DNA of 64,000 bases from Thalassia testudinum (Eukaryota > Streptophyta > Magnoliopsida > Alismatales > Hydrocharitaceae): NCBI GenBank assembly GCA_037157565.1, contig JAZHRO010000073.1, forward strand, positions 20,342,501-20,406,500. Reading direction: 5' to 3'. Of this stretch, positions 1 to 10,613 are shown piece by piece. The notes under the pieces are model-generated. The model worked only from the letters and a program-made list of their open reading frames with translations. It did not search any database and was not told the origin of the DNA. The translations under genes and the position numbers were made by a program. Position 1 is the stretch's first letter. Every line of letters starts with the position of its first letter.

Positions 1-1208
1 GTTGCAAAGGGACGGAGAGTTGCAGAGAAGACTATAGAAGGGATCTGGAGTTGATGGGAGAGAGTGATGCTTCAACTGAGGGGCCCTGGGTCTTCTTTTA
101 TAGTTTTGATGGAGGGAACAAAGGGTATTTTGGTCTTAAAACCATCCAACAACTCTTATTTGATTAGATCTATCGATCAGGAGATCAACAGCTCTGATTT
201 GGCCTCAAAATACCTTCATTTGCACCTAAAACGCTCTGATTCGCTTTGGTGGCGACACATGGTAGCCGCTGCGTCGTCAATCTTCTATCGCGCGGCTCTG
301 ATTCCTCCTCACGTGCGCACTTATCTTCTTTGCTCACCTCTTGCTTTCAAAACCTGCCTCAACGTCAGCCGTTTGATCGTAATGAGCGTCGCTGCCTCAG
401 AGTCAAAGCAAGCGTGTGAGACCGCGCGTCCACCAGCGACTCGCTCTCATCGCGCCACATGGCCTTACAATCACGCAATTGCTTCCACGCATGCCCACAC
501 AGCCAACGCTGCTTCAATTTCATGCATCGCATGGCTCTAACGCGCGTCACTCGCTTCCGCATGTGCACGCGAGCCAATGCGCTACACAAACCTTTTGTTA
601 TATAAACTTGTTTATTTGTATTTATGCTTATCCAGTCTGGGTGAGAGACATGGCGTGCTCGTGTCCGTTGGATGGAGATTCGACGGCCCACAGTGCAGCC
701 TTCCTAGATGGGGCAGTGGTGAGGGAGCAGCTATGATGGAGCCACGTGGCACCATCATGGCCGTCCATCTTCTTTTCTTTGTATCTGGTGCTGTAGACCT
801 CCGATCGAGTTGATTTTTGCACCGTTGGATTGTGATCATTGATATGAATCCATTCGTGTGGTTGGATTCTTCATTGGAGGCTCGGATCTTTGTCCTTTGG
901 CTCCATGATGTCCGTTCTTCCATGGACTACACACGATGCTCTGGTTGTCTGATCGGGATGATTTCGGAACCGTTGGACTCCCGTCGTCGTTTTGATCAGA
1001 TCTGTCCAGTTTGATCTGACATCTGCGACTTCGAATCATTTGAAATTAAAATCATCTCTCTTTTAGGTCATAAAATGACGACATTATCTATATGACTAAT
1101 AAACTAACTATTGTGCAAATTACAATGCCTATGAATGCATTATTCCTAAGTTATGCTAGAATTTAGCTTAATTATGATGATTTAGGTTGCATGATTGTTG
1201 TGCAATCA
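1..1208 (-). repeat. 3' LTR of element N1 (partial)
   Basis: Aligns with 8,281-9,390. The missing part, matching 7,889-8,280, lies left of the window. It starts at 1,208 (reading leftwards) with TGATTGCACAACAATCATG, directly after the PPT. A TATA-like box (minus CTATAAAAG) is at 95-103. A G-box palindrome lies at 735-756 and a CCGTTGGAT inverted repeat near 668-690. Confidence 0.88.
533..584 (-). other. tRNA-like box A/box B pair in N1 3' LTR
   Basis: On the minus strand box A is TAGCGCATTGG (584-574) and box B is CGTTAGAGCC (542-533), 42 nt apart start to start. Box B has lost the usual C of TTCGA. It lies between the CCGTTGGAT hairpin and the TATA box, as in the other LTRs. No full cloverleaf is visible. 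Confidence 0.5.
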
Positions 1209-1242
1209 CACCCCCATACCTAAATCTTGCTAGTCCCTAGCA
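1209..1242 (-). promoter_or_regulatory. Polypurine tract and conserved box upstream of N1 3' LTR
   Basis: Minus strand reads GGGACTAGCAAGATTTAGG followed by TATGGGGGTG and then the LTR start TGATTG. This is the plus-strand DNA priming site of the element. The same box occurs before the 3' LTRs of elements A, D and I. Confidence 0.8.
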
Positions 1243-2755
1243 AATGCATGACTAAATGCAAAGTGGTCCTACATGTGTAATTTTTATCAAGAGTTTGACT
1301 AGAGATTTATGTCTTTTGTTTTTATCTGAAGTTTTAGTAATCCAGATGATCGTGATTATGTTTTGTTGTAGCCTATGCAATAGATCCAAGTGAAAAGTCA
1401 ATCCACATCTAAAGCTTGTACTTGACCCTTAGTAAAAAACTATTGGGATTGGTAGACTTCTCCCCTCAGGGTTATAAGGTAACCTGTATGTTCAGCCATG
1501 GCTTTTAGGTTAACTAGAAGATTTTTGAGTCAAGTGGATTTATTTTTGGTGGCTCACACTCATCTGGTGCTACATATAGACTAGTGCTTTAGAACCTAGA
1601 TTTCCAGATTATTAAATAATTCAACTCAGAGAGAGGAGAGAAACTATGCTCTCTTTAGTTCCTTTGTACTCGTTCTCTCTTTCTTTCTCTTCTTTTTTCT
1701 TTTTCTTTTTCTTTTCTTTGTTTTTGAGCTTGCAATCTCACCAGATTTATCAGTATATTTGGTGGTCTCTCCTGGCACTAACAGTTTGATTAGGTTCTGG
1801 TAACTCTATGACTAAGTCAGAATTCTTCAGCTCATATTCAGGTGGCCAGAAATACAGAAAAGTAGGTCAAGGCTGTATTTAGTGGATCGTGAGGGTGATA
1901 GGTGTTTTTGCCTCATTACACTTGAAATAAACTCTAAGAACACTTATGAACTATTTTTTTTTTTGCTTTTTTCTTTGTTTTCTACTTCTTTTTTCTTGTA
2001 TATATATATTTTTTCTATATGCATAGACATATATACCTCTTATTTTTTCCATTTTTTTTAGACATCTACTAATGCAGCACAGTAACACATACGACTCTTA
2101 TTCACAAGGCATTATTCGGGATTGGGGGATGTTCAAGAGGATATCGGGTGGCTTATTCGGTGGAAGTGCCTATTCTTGGCACCGAGAAAGGAATGGATAG
2201 GATAGTGTATTTCTGACCTTGACATTAATACCCTTCTTCAGCTGAGGATTCCGTAAAGGATGGTCGTGACCATCCACCTCAGTCCTAGTTTTATCAGAAC
2301 CCGCTGTCTGCGTATTTGCCTTATTTGGTGGCTCTCAAAAGATTCGCACTAAGAACTTGTACGTAGAAACTGAGAGCGAAAACTATGCCTAACCCAAGTA
2401 TCATTATCTCATTATCCGAAGTTTAAGATTCCTCATACTAGCCTTAGAGAACCATAGACTTTCTACTCTTACCTCACACTTATTTGGTGGATCTGTTAGA
2501 AGATAGTTTGCCTGACTCCCTAATTACTGTCCAAGGGTTTAGAAGAAGAAGCACTGCTTCTTCTCGACAAACTAAAGATGTTTATCAGTCTTCACAGAGG
2601 ATCCATTGCAAATTCTACGTGTAAGTGTGAAATTATACTGGATTCTAAACTCATGAATCAACTTAAGAATAAATCCCTAATAAAACCTTAATAAAAATTC
2701 TTTATGCCTAAATGCATTTTTTTTTTCAGACATAAAGATAAGACATGCAATGTCC
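1243..2755 (-). other. 3' UTR of element N1 with recurring TATTTGGTGG motif
   Basis: No coding potential. The plus strand repeats a (T)TATTTGGTGG(C/T) motif at about 1,541, 1,754, 2,151, 2,319 and 2,480, with weaker copies at about 1,834 and 1,872. These are reverse complements of the CCACCAAATA motif in the 3' UTR of element D. T-rich runs occur at 1,670-1,730 and 1,950-2,050. Confidence 0.7.
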
Positions 2756-2791
2756 ACCCCCCCATGCCTATTCATTATAATGTCCTCATTG
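2756..2791 (-). promoter_or_regulatory. Internal hairpin plus PPT-like box of element N1
   Basis: Minus strand CAATGAGGACATTATAATG followed by AATAGGCATGGGGGGG. The same pair, a short ACAATG...CATTGT stem followed by AGGCATGGGGG, lies after the last ORF of elements D, E and A. It resembles the real PPT but is about 1.5 kb from the LTR. Confidence 0.6.
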
Positions 2792-2909
2792 AAATGTATG
2801 CATGAAAATCAAAATATAATAAGCAAGAGGAGGGGATATCACTTGACTAGGCTTGTTAATCTAGGTCAGCATGGATGCAGAAGATGCAGAGCTACCTGTA
2901 ATGAATACT

Positions 2910-2925
2910 GGGTTGCCTCCCAGCC
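2910..2925 (-). other. GGGAGGCAACC box just after the acidic ORF
   Basis: Minus strand GGCTGGGAGGCAACCC, a short possible hairpin. An equivalent TTGGGAGGCAACC box follows the acidic ORF of element D at 29,318-29,330. It is complementary to the TTGCCTCCC box in the U5 region of the N1 LTR (7,996-8,004). Confidence 0.5.
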
Positions 2926-2975
2926 AGCACTAAGTTTAACGTCATTTGCCAGACTTAAACCCAAAAATATGCAGT

Positions 2976-3665
2976 TCAATACTGTAGGTTAAGAGAAGTA
3001 ATAACAGTTGCAGGAGAATTTAAGATTAGTAGAGTGATATGATCATTTGGTCCCAGAATCAGTGATCCACAAATGCGGACCAGTTGATGATGCAGCCCTA
3101 TTCCAAAGAGTCTTTCTGATTTGGAATATGAAATTGGGTCAGGTGGATGAGGTTGAAGATGCAGAGCATGTTCGTTAATCCAGTTCCATAGATCAAGAAG
3201 AGGTGGTAGAGGGTCTAGATCGAGATCATGATTGAGATTTAGATCTGGTTTCGAATCAAAATCATAAGGATCTTCATAATGGTAGTTGGTATCGAAAATC
3301 ATGAGTTCTCCAGGCTCTGGGTCATATGAAGATAAGGGTAGAGTTGTGTGGAATTCATCAATATCTTCATCAGAAATTTCCTCTTCCTCATCCAAAGTCA
3401 CTTCTTTTGAGTCAAGCCATTTACTTGAACCAGTTGGCTTATAAGTTCTTCCCCAGTCCATTATGTGTTGAACTTCTTCTTCTAGGGTTACTTCCTGGTT
3501 CATGTCCTTAGATTGTCCATTTTCTTGAACTCCCTCAAAATTCAAAAGTTCTTGAATTTCAGGGTGGATGTATTGAGGATTCTTTATATTATCATCTAAT
3601 TCATCATAAGTTACTCCCAGGAGTTTCTCAATCTCACTAATGTCCTGTTCAATTTGATTTTCCAT
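2976..3665 (-). pseudogene. Acidic C-terminal module of the N1 polyprotein
   Basis: An open stretch of 229 codons. The first 120 residues are strongly acidic, with clusters of Glu/Asp such as DEEEEISDEDIDEF. A Pro/Leu/Asp-rich middle follows, then a more hydrophobic end containing FGIGLHHQLVRICG (3,067-3,110). The apparent start Met is probably not the real one: the same frame continues upstream through a TAG (about 3,721) and a TGA (about 3,799) into the protease, so this looks like the C-terminal part of a gag-protease polyprotein. In autonomous Tat elements an acidic linker joins protease to RT; here it appears enlarged and RT is missing. The FGIxLHHQL end is shared with the element D ORF. 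Function unknown; no enzyme motif seen. Confidence 0.65.
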
Positions 3666-3800
3666 GGGAGATGGTAGATCAGAATTATCCTCAAGTACAT
3701 CCCCTTCATTCCCTTCGTGCTAGTCTTGAGCTTTGGTAGGATTTGGATCATCTTTAGTATGGATTGACAACACTTTTTCAATTGTTCCTAAAACCTCAAT

Positions 3801-4162
3801 TCACCTTATTCTTTTGGGAAGTTCTAAAGATATTGAGTTGACAATTTTCCTTCCAGAGGTGATGTGCATAATCCCCGTCTCACAGTTGATTAGGGCCTTG
3901 GCCGTGGCTAAGAAAGGTCTCCCTAAGATTATTGGGGTGTGGTTTAGGTTTTCTGATGCCTCCATATCTAGAACAAGGAAGTCCACACAGTACTCAAAAT
4001 CCCTCACTTTTATAATCACATTTTGTAGAAGGCCCTTCAGATTTTGGTTGATCTATCAGCAAGCTAAAGGGTCACATCAGTGTGTTGCAAGGGGCCTAAA
4101 TTCAATTCTTCATATAATTCTGTGGGGATTAAGTTGATGGAGGCACCAAGGTCCAGTAGGGC
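3801..4162 (-). pseudogene. Retropepsin (aspartic protease) of element N1, decayed
   Basis: Retroviral-type aspartic protease that would cleave the Gag polyprotein. The active-site segment ALLDLGASIN lies at about 4,125-4,160 on the minus strand; DLGAS is the usual Tat-type form of the DTG/DSG triad. The C-terminal half is open from 4,019 to 3,801 and contains DFLVLDME and the hallmark IILGRPFLATAKALI (about 3,890-3,935). The two parts are separated by stops, and there is a frame change between gag and this segment. It continues in frame, through stops, into the acidic module at 3,665. Confidence 0.8.
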
Positions 4163-6322
4163 TCAATCCAAGATGAATCCATCTATTTCACATGAAATTA
4201 AGGGGGTCCCTGGATCTTTCTTTTTAGGAGGGAGCTTGTTTAGGATGATGGCACTGGCTTGTTCAGAAATCACTACCCTTTTTGATGATTTGGCTTGGCA
4301 TTTTGGTGTGCATATTTCCTTCAGAAATTTCGCACAGGACGGGATGTTCTCAATAGCCTCAAGGAGTGGTATATTTACTTGGACTTGCTTAAGAATCTCA
4401 ACCCACTCCTTAGGTTGATCAGTTTTCTTTTCCCTGGGTTTGATCAACACTTCAGGAAAAGGTGCTTGAGAAAAATCATGAGTATTCAAATCCTGAGTCT
4501 TGTTTTCTAAATTAGTTTGGTTTCCCAGGTCAGATTCAAGCTCCTCAAGATCTTGGAAAGATTTTGATGTAGAAGGATCTTGGATTTGTTTCCTACTTCT
4601 CAAAGTGATAGCACAAGCATGTAAATTATGGTTAGAAGGGTAAGGTGGGTTTTGTAAAATGGGTTGAGCTTAGGTTGGGTTAGGGTTAACAAAACCTGGT
4701 GGGTGCTGGGGAGCAGGCTGAATTAGGTGTGCTTGTTGCTCCTGTGTGTTGTGCTAATTAACCCTATTGAAATTTCTTGGGTTTGGGATGGGTTGGGATG
4801 GTAGCATCCCGTGTTGTCTAGCATCTACTAGCTGGTCCAGTCATCCCATCAATTTTGTCCTCAATTGATTCATTTCTTCCTTATGTCTCTTATTCATCTC
4901 TTTCATTTCTTTGAGGACCAGGCTCAAATCAGTGGGTTGGTTTCCCTGAGTAGGTTGTGGCTGGTACGTGCGTGGTTGTATGTACCTACTAGGTTGCCCA
5001 TAAGTGTTTAGTTTAGTCAAGTTAGGACCTTGGGCGGGTTTCTGACTTAACCAAGCAAAGTTACGATGGTTGCGCCATCCCGGGTTGTAAGTGTTGGAAT
5101 AAGGCTCATTTCTAGTGTAACCCTGGAGTGCATTCACATCCTCAGGATAGCTAGGCATCGGGCTGCCTAGTTTAGAATTCAAGGGCATCAAGGTCCCTCC
5201 TTGGTACCTAGAAAGAGATGGGTCCAAGCACAGTTGGCTCATAGGTGGAGCCATTGTTAGGTCATTAATGTTGTGCACTGATTCCTAACCTAGTGGGTTG
5301 GGGAATTGGATGTGGGTTAATATAGGCACTCCTTGGGTAGGAATAGGATTTAATTTGGACTTTGTACCTAAGGAATTCCCGCCCTTTAGAAGGTTATCTA
5401 GTTTCTTATCCAAATTCTCCACATTCTTTCTCACGAGTTCCACCTTATCTAATTGTTGTGCAATTAGTTCTAAATCAACCAAGTTTGAATTATTGTTAAC
5501 TTCATAAACTCTACTCCTTAGTTGATTAGCTCTGTTAAAGGTGGACATTGAGGCATAGTTGAGGGAATTTTCACTCATATTCTCAAACAATTGAAAGGCT
5601 CCCTCAGCATCTTGACTTTGAAAATTGCCCCTACATGTCGCATTAACAAAATTCTTCAGATTATCACTCAACCCATAATAGAAAATATGGGCCAAGTGCC
5701 ACTTTGGAATCCCATGATGAGGGCATTTCCTAGCTAAATCATTAAACCTCTCCCAAGCCTCATGTAGTTGTTCCTCGAGGTTCTGCTTAAAGGTTGTTAT
5801 GGTACATTTAAGGGCATTAGTTTTTCCTATGGGGAAGAATTTCTTTAGGAATGTGCTTCTCGGGTCTTCCCAAGTTAGGATTGGTCTACCAATTGCCCTC
5901 AACCAATGTGTAGCTCTATCTTTCAAGGATAATGGGAACATTTTCATCATTAGGGTACCTTCATTCATGTTCCTAGGGCCAAAAGTTCTTCCTATGTGTA
6001 GTAGCTCTTCAAGGTGGTGGAAGGGGTCATCTAACTCACGGCCAAGGAAGTCGGGAATCAAGTTAATGATATGAGGTTTGAGTTCAAAATCTTCCTCATC
6101 GTGAGGTACCCTAACAAAGGGTTCAGGTTGGGCATTAAGAGGGTTATAAAAGTCATGAAGGGGCCGGTCTGCCCTTCCGTTTTGGAGTCGAGTGATGGCC
6201 TACACTATGACTTCCATCTGTCGGTCATGATGCTAGCCCTGTTTAGTGATCTACCTTTGTAAGAGAGTCATAGGATCCAGATTTTGTTCATCGATCTCTT
6301 CTTCCTCGTGATGACTAGCCAT
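4163..6322 (-). pseudogene. gag: Gag of element N1 (capsid region, coiled coil, linker), with in-frame stops
   Basis: Structural Gag of a Tat/Athila-type element. The ATG at 6,322 (start MASHHEEEE) is in frame with all later parts: a long open block 6,061-5,285, another 5,278-4,841 and a third 4,603-4,163, separated by a few stops. The retrotransposon gag domain (PF03732-like) is clear: FYNPLNAQPEPFVRVP near the N terminus, DPFHHLEEL, LKDRATHWL, FLKKFFP, EAWERFNDL, then FYYGL and MSENSLNYASMS. A Lys/Glu-rich coiled-coil stretch follows, then a SQPIPNPRN segment and the linker AITLRSRK before IPLLEAI and KKDPGTPLISCEI. No CCHC zinc knuckle was seen, as is usual in this lineage. Decayed but one of the best-preserved coding regions here. 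Confidence 0.88.
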
Positions 6323-7867
6323 TGCAGAGGGTTTAGATTCGGATCTTGGATAAATATGTCTTCTCCTAGGATTTCTTTCTAATGGTGGTAGCAAATTAGG
6401 ATTTTGAGATCTTCTACCTTGCATTCACCAGAAGAATGTCTATAGATGAGACATAGAAGACAGATGAGAGAAACCCCACATGCTTAATGCAAGCAATCAA
6501 ATTGTTCCTTAGAGTGTCAACCCTAATTAGACCTGATCTTGGCTCCCACAAACACGACTGGGTTAGATCAACCCTTGAATTACTTCGCTGGCCAGAAGGG
6601 TGGGACCCTTTAGGACACCTCGCACTGTGGGACACCACTAAAGGTTAACGCAGTTACTGCACCGACCGTTCTTGTCACCAGTGGGTCCAAGTAGATAAGA
6701 CCCTGACCTTAGCCCAATCTAATTTCAAGGCCCCAAGTCTATTAGTCCTACTTAGGGCACATCTACTCAATTTTAGGTTTGGGTTTGATGTGCTTTTGGA
6801 ATATAATGGCCGTTAAGGGGTGTTTGCCCTTAAAATTGATTTTGAAATGTGTGAAGTGCTCAAGCAAACAAGGTTCACAAGCAATTTCTTATGATGAAGT
6901 ATCTTTTAAGATTTAAATGCTGATGTTAATGAATTTTAGGGTTCACTTGATTAAATAATTTCAATCAAGGTTCTGATGAGGCACACAAAGAGTTTTGCAA
7001 ATCTTAATTTATTTGATAGGTTTCCTTTAAGTATGAAAATGCAAGTGTGCTCTATCCTTAGCATGAAACCCTAAGCATAGATAGTTCTAAATGATTCTTT
7101 TAGGTCCAAAATGATGAGTGGTGTGACCCAAGCAATGAAATCAATTGGTCCTTATTTCACCACTAACTAGGCACTCACAAAATATTTTTCAAGAATTTTA
7201 ATGCACATTTTTTATTTTTATTCAGATTTAAACTGTACTGGGGGTTTTATAGTCTGTTTTGACCCCCAGTTCATGATTAGATAATTCATGCAATCAAATG
7301 AGAAATAAATATTTTTCTTAGATTTTTATAAAATTTTTGACTTTCTCATAAATTCAGTGCCATAAATTTCACTTAAATCAAAGTTGTATAAAAATTCTTA
7401 TGATATTTTGAACTCTGAAAAATTAGGAATAATAACCGAATTGATAATAGATTAGTGCATGAATTTTTAAAACTTTTTTGTAACTCCAATTTGAGAAAAT
7501 TTTGTATATGTTATTTTTAACTTTGAAATCTAAATGCAGTAAAAAATTGAGAATTTTTGGACGTACGGATCTTTGTAAATTGAATTTTTAAGATAAAGTT
7601 TTATTTCAGCTCAAAACCAAGAGAAATATTTTTTTTATATTTTTTTGTATTTTGCAAACAAATTCTAACTAATCCTAGGGTTTAAGCAAAACTAAATCTA
7701 ACTTATCTAAACTACGGGTACTTACCTGAGGTTCAAACCCGCACTTTCTCCGCTGTCGTGTTTGGTTCAGATTTCTTCGTTTCCTGCACACATGAAATAA
7801 CTGAAAGATGTAGCGAGTTAGAAATCTCAAATACGCATCAAAGAATGCTTTAAAAATTTCTGTTGTC
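6323..7867 (-). other. Leader (5' UTR) of element N1
   Basis: Between primer site and gag. AT-rich, no credible ORF. Positions 7,180-7,660 are very AT-rich. I see no feature beyond the primer-site flank. Confidence 0.65.
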
Positions 7868-7885
7868 TCCCCGACAATGGGGCCA
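7868..7885 (-). promoter_or_regulatory. Primer binding site of element N1 (tRNA-Asp type)
   Basis: Minus strand TGGCCCCATTGTCGGGGA, a degenerate match to the complement of the plant tRNA-Asp 3' end (TGGCGCCGTTGCCGGGGA), typical of Tat/Athila elements. It lies 3 nt from the inferred LTR end at 7,889. Confidence 0.8.
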
Positions 7886-7888
7886 ACT

Positions 7889-9390
7889 TGTTCGACATGT
7901 AATTTACGTTTTGAAAGTTATTTTGCTGCAGTATAGCATGAAAACACATTGACAAATAAATTTATAAAACTCCGATGAGTATTGAGTCGTTCGCAGGGAG
8001 GCAATCTCAATTTTTAACGGAAGCTTTTCAAAAAACTAGTTCTAATAGGTATTTATATATGTATATAAATATAAAGAGCAAATATCAAGCATTTAGAATA
8101 TCATAATTTTATTGCATTCATAAACAATTTTCAAAGTAGAAAATACTATGCTAAAGCAAAAGAGAGAGTAGATAGATAGGAGGGAGATAGAGAGAGATAG
8201 AAAGTGCAGAGAGACGACATCGCTTGTAGGATGCTTGTGCGAGGTGCGGTAGCACCTCAGATCCAAAGCACCGGGACGAAGTTGCAGAGGGATGGAGAAC
8301 TGTAGAGAAGTAAGTAGAAGGGATCTGGAGTTGATGGGAGAGAGAGATGCTTCAACTAGGGGGCCTGGGTCTTCTTTTATAGTTTTGATGGAGAAAAAAA
8401 GGGTATTTTGACCTTAAAATCATCCAACAACTCTTATTTGATCAAATCCGTTGATCAGGAGATAAATGTCTCTGATTTGGCCTCAAAATACCTTCATTTG
8501 CTCCTAAAACGCTCGAATTCGCTCTGGTGCCCACCTAAACGTCAGCCGTCTGATCATAACGAGCGTCGCTGCCTTAGCGTTGAAACAAGCGGGTGAGATC
8601 GCGCTTCTGCTCCCGGCTTGCTCTCATCTCACCATGTGGCCTTATAATCACGCAATTGCACCTGCATGCTCTCGCACAGCCAATGCCTCTTCAATTTCGC
8701 ACAGTGCATGGCTCGAATGCGCATCACCCACTTTCGCATGTGCGTAAGCCAATGCGCTATGCAAACCTTTTGTTATATATACTTGTTTATTTATATTTAT
8801 GCTTATCCAATCTGGGTGGGCGACGTGGCACGCTCGTGACCGTTGGATGGAGATCCAACGGCCCACCGTGTGCAGTGCGGACTTCCTAGATGGGGCGGTG
8901 GTGAGGGAGTGGCTGTGATGGCACCTTGTGGCACCATCATGATCGCCTATCTTCTTTTCTTTGTATCTGGTGCTGCAGACCTCCGATCAAGTTGATTTTT
9001 GCACTGCTGGACTGCGATCATCGATCTTTATTCATTCGTGTGGTTGGATTCTTCATCTGAGGCTCAGATCTTTGTCCTTTGGCTCCATGATCTCCATTCT
9101 TCTATGGACTGCACATGATGCTCTGGTTGTCTGATCGGGACGATTTCATAACTCTTGGACTCCTGTCGTCATTCTGATCAGATCTATTCGATCTGATTTG
9201 ACATCCATGGCTTCGAATTATCTGCGATTAAAATCATCTCCCTTTTAGGTCATAAAATGATGCTATTATCTATATGACTAATAAACTAACTACTGTGCAA
9301 ATTACGATGCCTATGAATGCATTATTCCTAAGTTATGCTAGAATTTAGCTTAATTCAGGTGATTTAGGTTGCATGATTGCTATGCAATCA
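7889..9390 (-). repeat. 5' LTR of element N1
   Basis: 1,502 bp, starting TGATTGCATAGCAATCATG at 9,390 and ending CGAACA at 7,889 (minus strand). The ends are TG and CA. TATA-like box (minus CTATAAAAG) at 8,374-8,382. Degenerate G-box palindrome at 8,917-8,938 and CCGTTGGAT inverted repeat near 8,840-8,862. A U5 box (minus TTGCCTCCC, 7,996-8,004) resembles that of the other LTRs. A short tract of GA repeats lies at 8,159-8,216. Confidence 0.88.
8710..8759 (-). other. tRNA-like box A/box B pair in N1 5' LTR
   Basis: Minus strand box A TAGCGCATTGG (8,759-8,749) and box B CATTCGAGCC (8,719-8,710), 40 nt apart. The 3' LTR copy has 42 nt, so two bases were probably lost here. Confidence 0.55.
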
Positions 9391-10295
9391 TGCAACCACT
9401 GGATCTGCCGTCTCCACCCTTCCTTATGTGCGGATGTAGGTTTTCAAGTTCAGTCATCTGATCTCACGATCTGACGACTTGAACTCATTGTGCTATCACC
9501 TCGTCTGTGTGTGTATCGGGGCGTTAGGTTGGGCATTGGATTGCTCGTTCATCTGCATCGCCACATCGCTCACACCACATTACACCATGCAGCTATCTCT
9601 GCACCGTCCAATCTGATCTAACGACTCAATTTCGCTCCAGCGCTGTCGCCTCTCTGATTTGGCGCTTAGCGTGAGTCGAATGCACGCCGATGGCTCTCAT
9701 GCGAGGGCAATGACCAATGTGTTACGGGTGCGTTTGTGTCATAGTTTGGAATTCAAGTTCAGTCGCTCTCAGCCGTTGGATGAAGATCCAATGGCTGAGA
9801 TGAGTTCTTGTCTGATTAGGGGCGCATAGAGAGGGTGATGTGGCTCCTTCGTGGCCATTGAATGATGATCCAACGGCCTACGTTTTTCCTTCAGTAGTTG
9901 GGGCATGGTGATGGGCTGCTGGGATGGTGCCACGTGGCACCGTCCTGATCGTTCATCTTCCCACCTTTGTAGTTGATGCCACAGGGCTCCAATTGAGCCG
10001 ATTTTTGCGTCATTAGATTATGATTGTTGATCCGGATCCATCCGTGCACTCAGATTTGACATCTGAGGTTTGGATCTCTACTATCTTGCTCATTGGCCTC
10101 TGATCTTCTACAGGTTGAATGTGGTGCTACGGAAGTCTGATCAAGACGACTTCGGAAGCATTGGACTCTTGTCGTCGTCTTGATCAGATCCGTATGATCT
10201 GATCTATCATCTATGATCCGCATGCATTGTCCCTAAGTTAAGCTAAAATCTAACTTAATTCAGGTAGATTAGGTCCTATGATTGCTGTGCAATCA
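9391..10295 (-). repeat. Family C LTR fragment, interrupted by element N1
   Basis: Starts at 10,295 (minus strand) with TGATTGCACAGCAATCATA, the start of the solo LTR at 59,798, and follows it through GATCAGATC, a G-box palindrome (9,923-9,944) and CCGTTGGAT repeats (9,773-9,884). It stops abruptly at 9,390/9,391 where N1 begins, so N1 probably inserted into it and the rest lies left of the window. The flank after its start is CAAGG. Confidence 0.78.
9673..9724 (-). other. tRNA-like box A/box B pair in family C LTR
   Basis: Minus strand box A TAACACATTGG (9,724-9,714) and box B CATTCGACTC (9,682-9,673), exactly 42 nt start to start. Confidence 0.55.
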
Positions 10296-10519
10296 CAAGG
10301 ACACCTACCTCAATAACGTGTATGAAGGTTCAAGTGATACCAGTGACTTCACACCCTTGCTCTTGCCTTGCACTCGCCTATGTCTATGACCTCCTCTGTG
10401 TGTCTCCTCCTCGCAACAAGTTCACCTGCACAAAAACAAACAAGAACACCCATGAAGAGATGGGTGAGAGAAGTGATAAACCTAGAGGAAAATAGTAGAA
10501 ATCAAATCCAAATGGAGCC
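10296..10519 (-). other. Leader fragment of element B
   Basis: Sequence between the primer site of element B and the family C LTR. The rest of the internal region of element B is not in view; it should lie beyond the C and N1 insertions, left of the window. No coding sequence recognised. Confidence 0.5.
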
Positions 10520-10537
10520 TCCCCAGCAACAGTGCCA
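10520..10537 (-). promoter_or_regulatory. Primer binding site of element B (tRNA-Asp type)
   Basis: Minus strand TGGCACTGTTGCTGGGGA, a degenerate tRNA-Asp complement, 9 nt from the LTR end at 10,547. Its flank GGGAGGC is complementary to the GCCTCCC of the U5 box at 11,972-11,980. Confidence 0.72.
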
Positions 10538-10613
10538 GAAAACTTGTGATGAAATGTGAGTAGGGTTAATTAGGTGAAATTAGCGTCAAAATGTATATAG
10601 TGGAAGCGATTAC

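Larger units (their letters stand above)
1..9390 (-). mobile_element. Element N1: non-autonomous Tat/Athila-type LTR retrotransposon (3' end cut by window)
   Basis: Positions 1-1,208 and 8,281-9,390 are homologous over their whole length and flank an internal region with a tRNA-Asp-type primer site at its right end and a polypurine tract at its left end, so the element runs right to left. It holds gag, a retropepsin and an acidic ORF in the order expected of Tat/Athila elements, but nothing resembling reverse transcriptase, RNase H or integrase between the protease and the PPT. That makes it a gag-protease-only element that would depend on an autonomous partner. The TSD cannot be tested because the 3' LTR end is outside the window; the 5' LTR is followed by TGCAA at 9,391. 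Confidence 0.85.

Noticed and set aside
1670..2050. Poly-T/poly-A tracts as SINE or LINE tails.
   Set aside because: They lie inside the 3' UTRs of N1, I and D at similar places and have no target-site duplications of their own.
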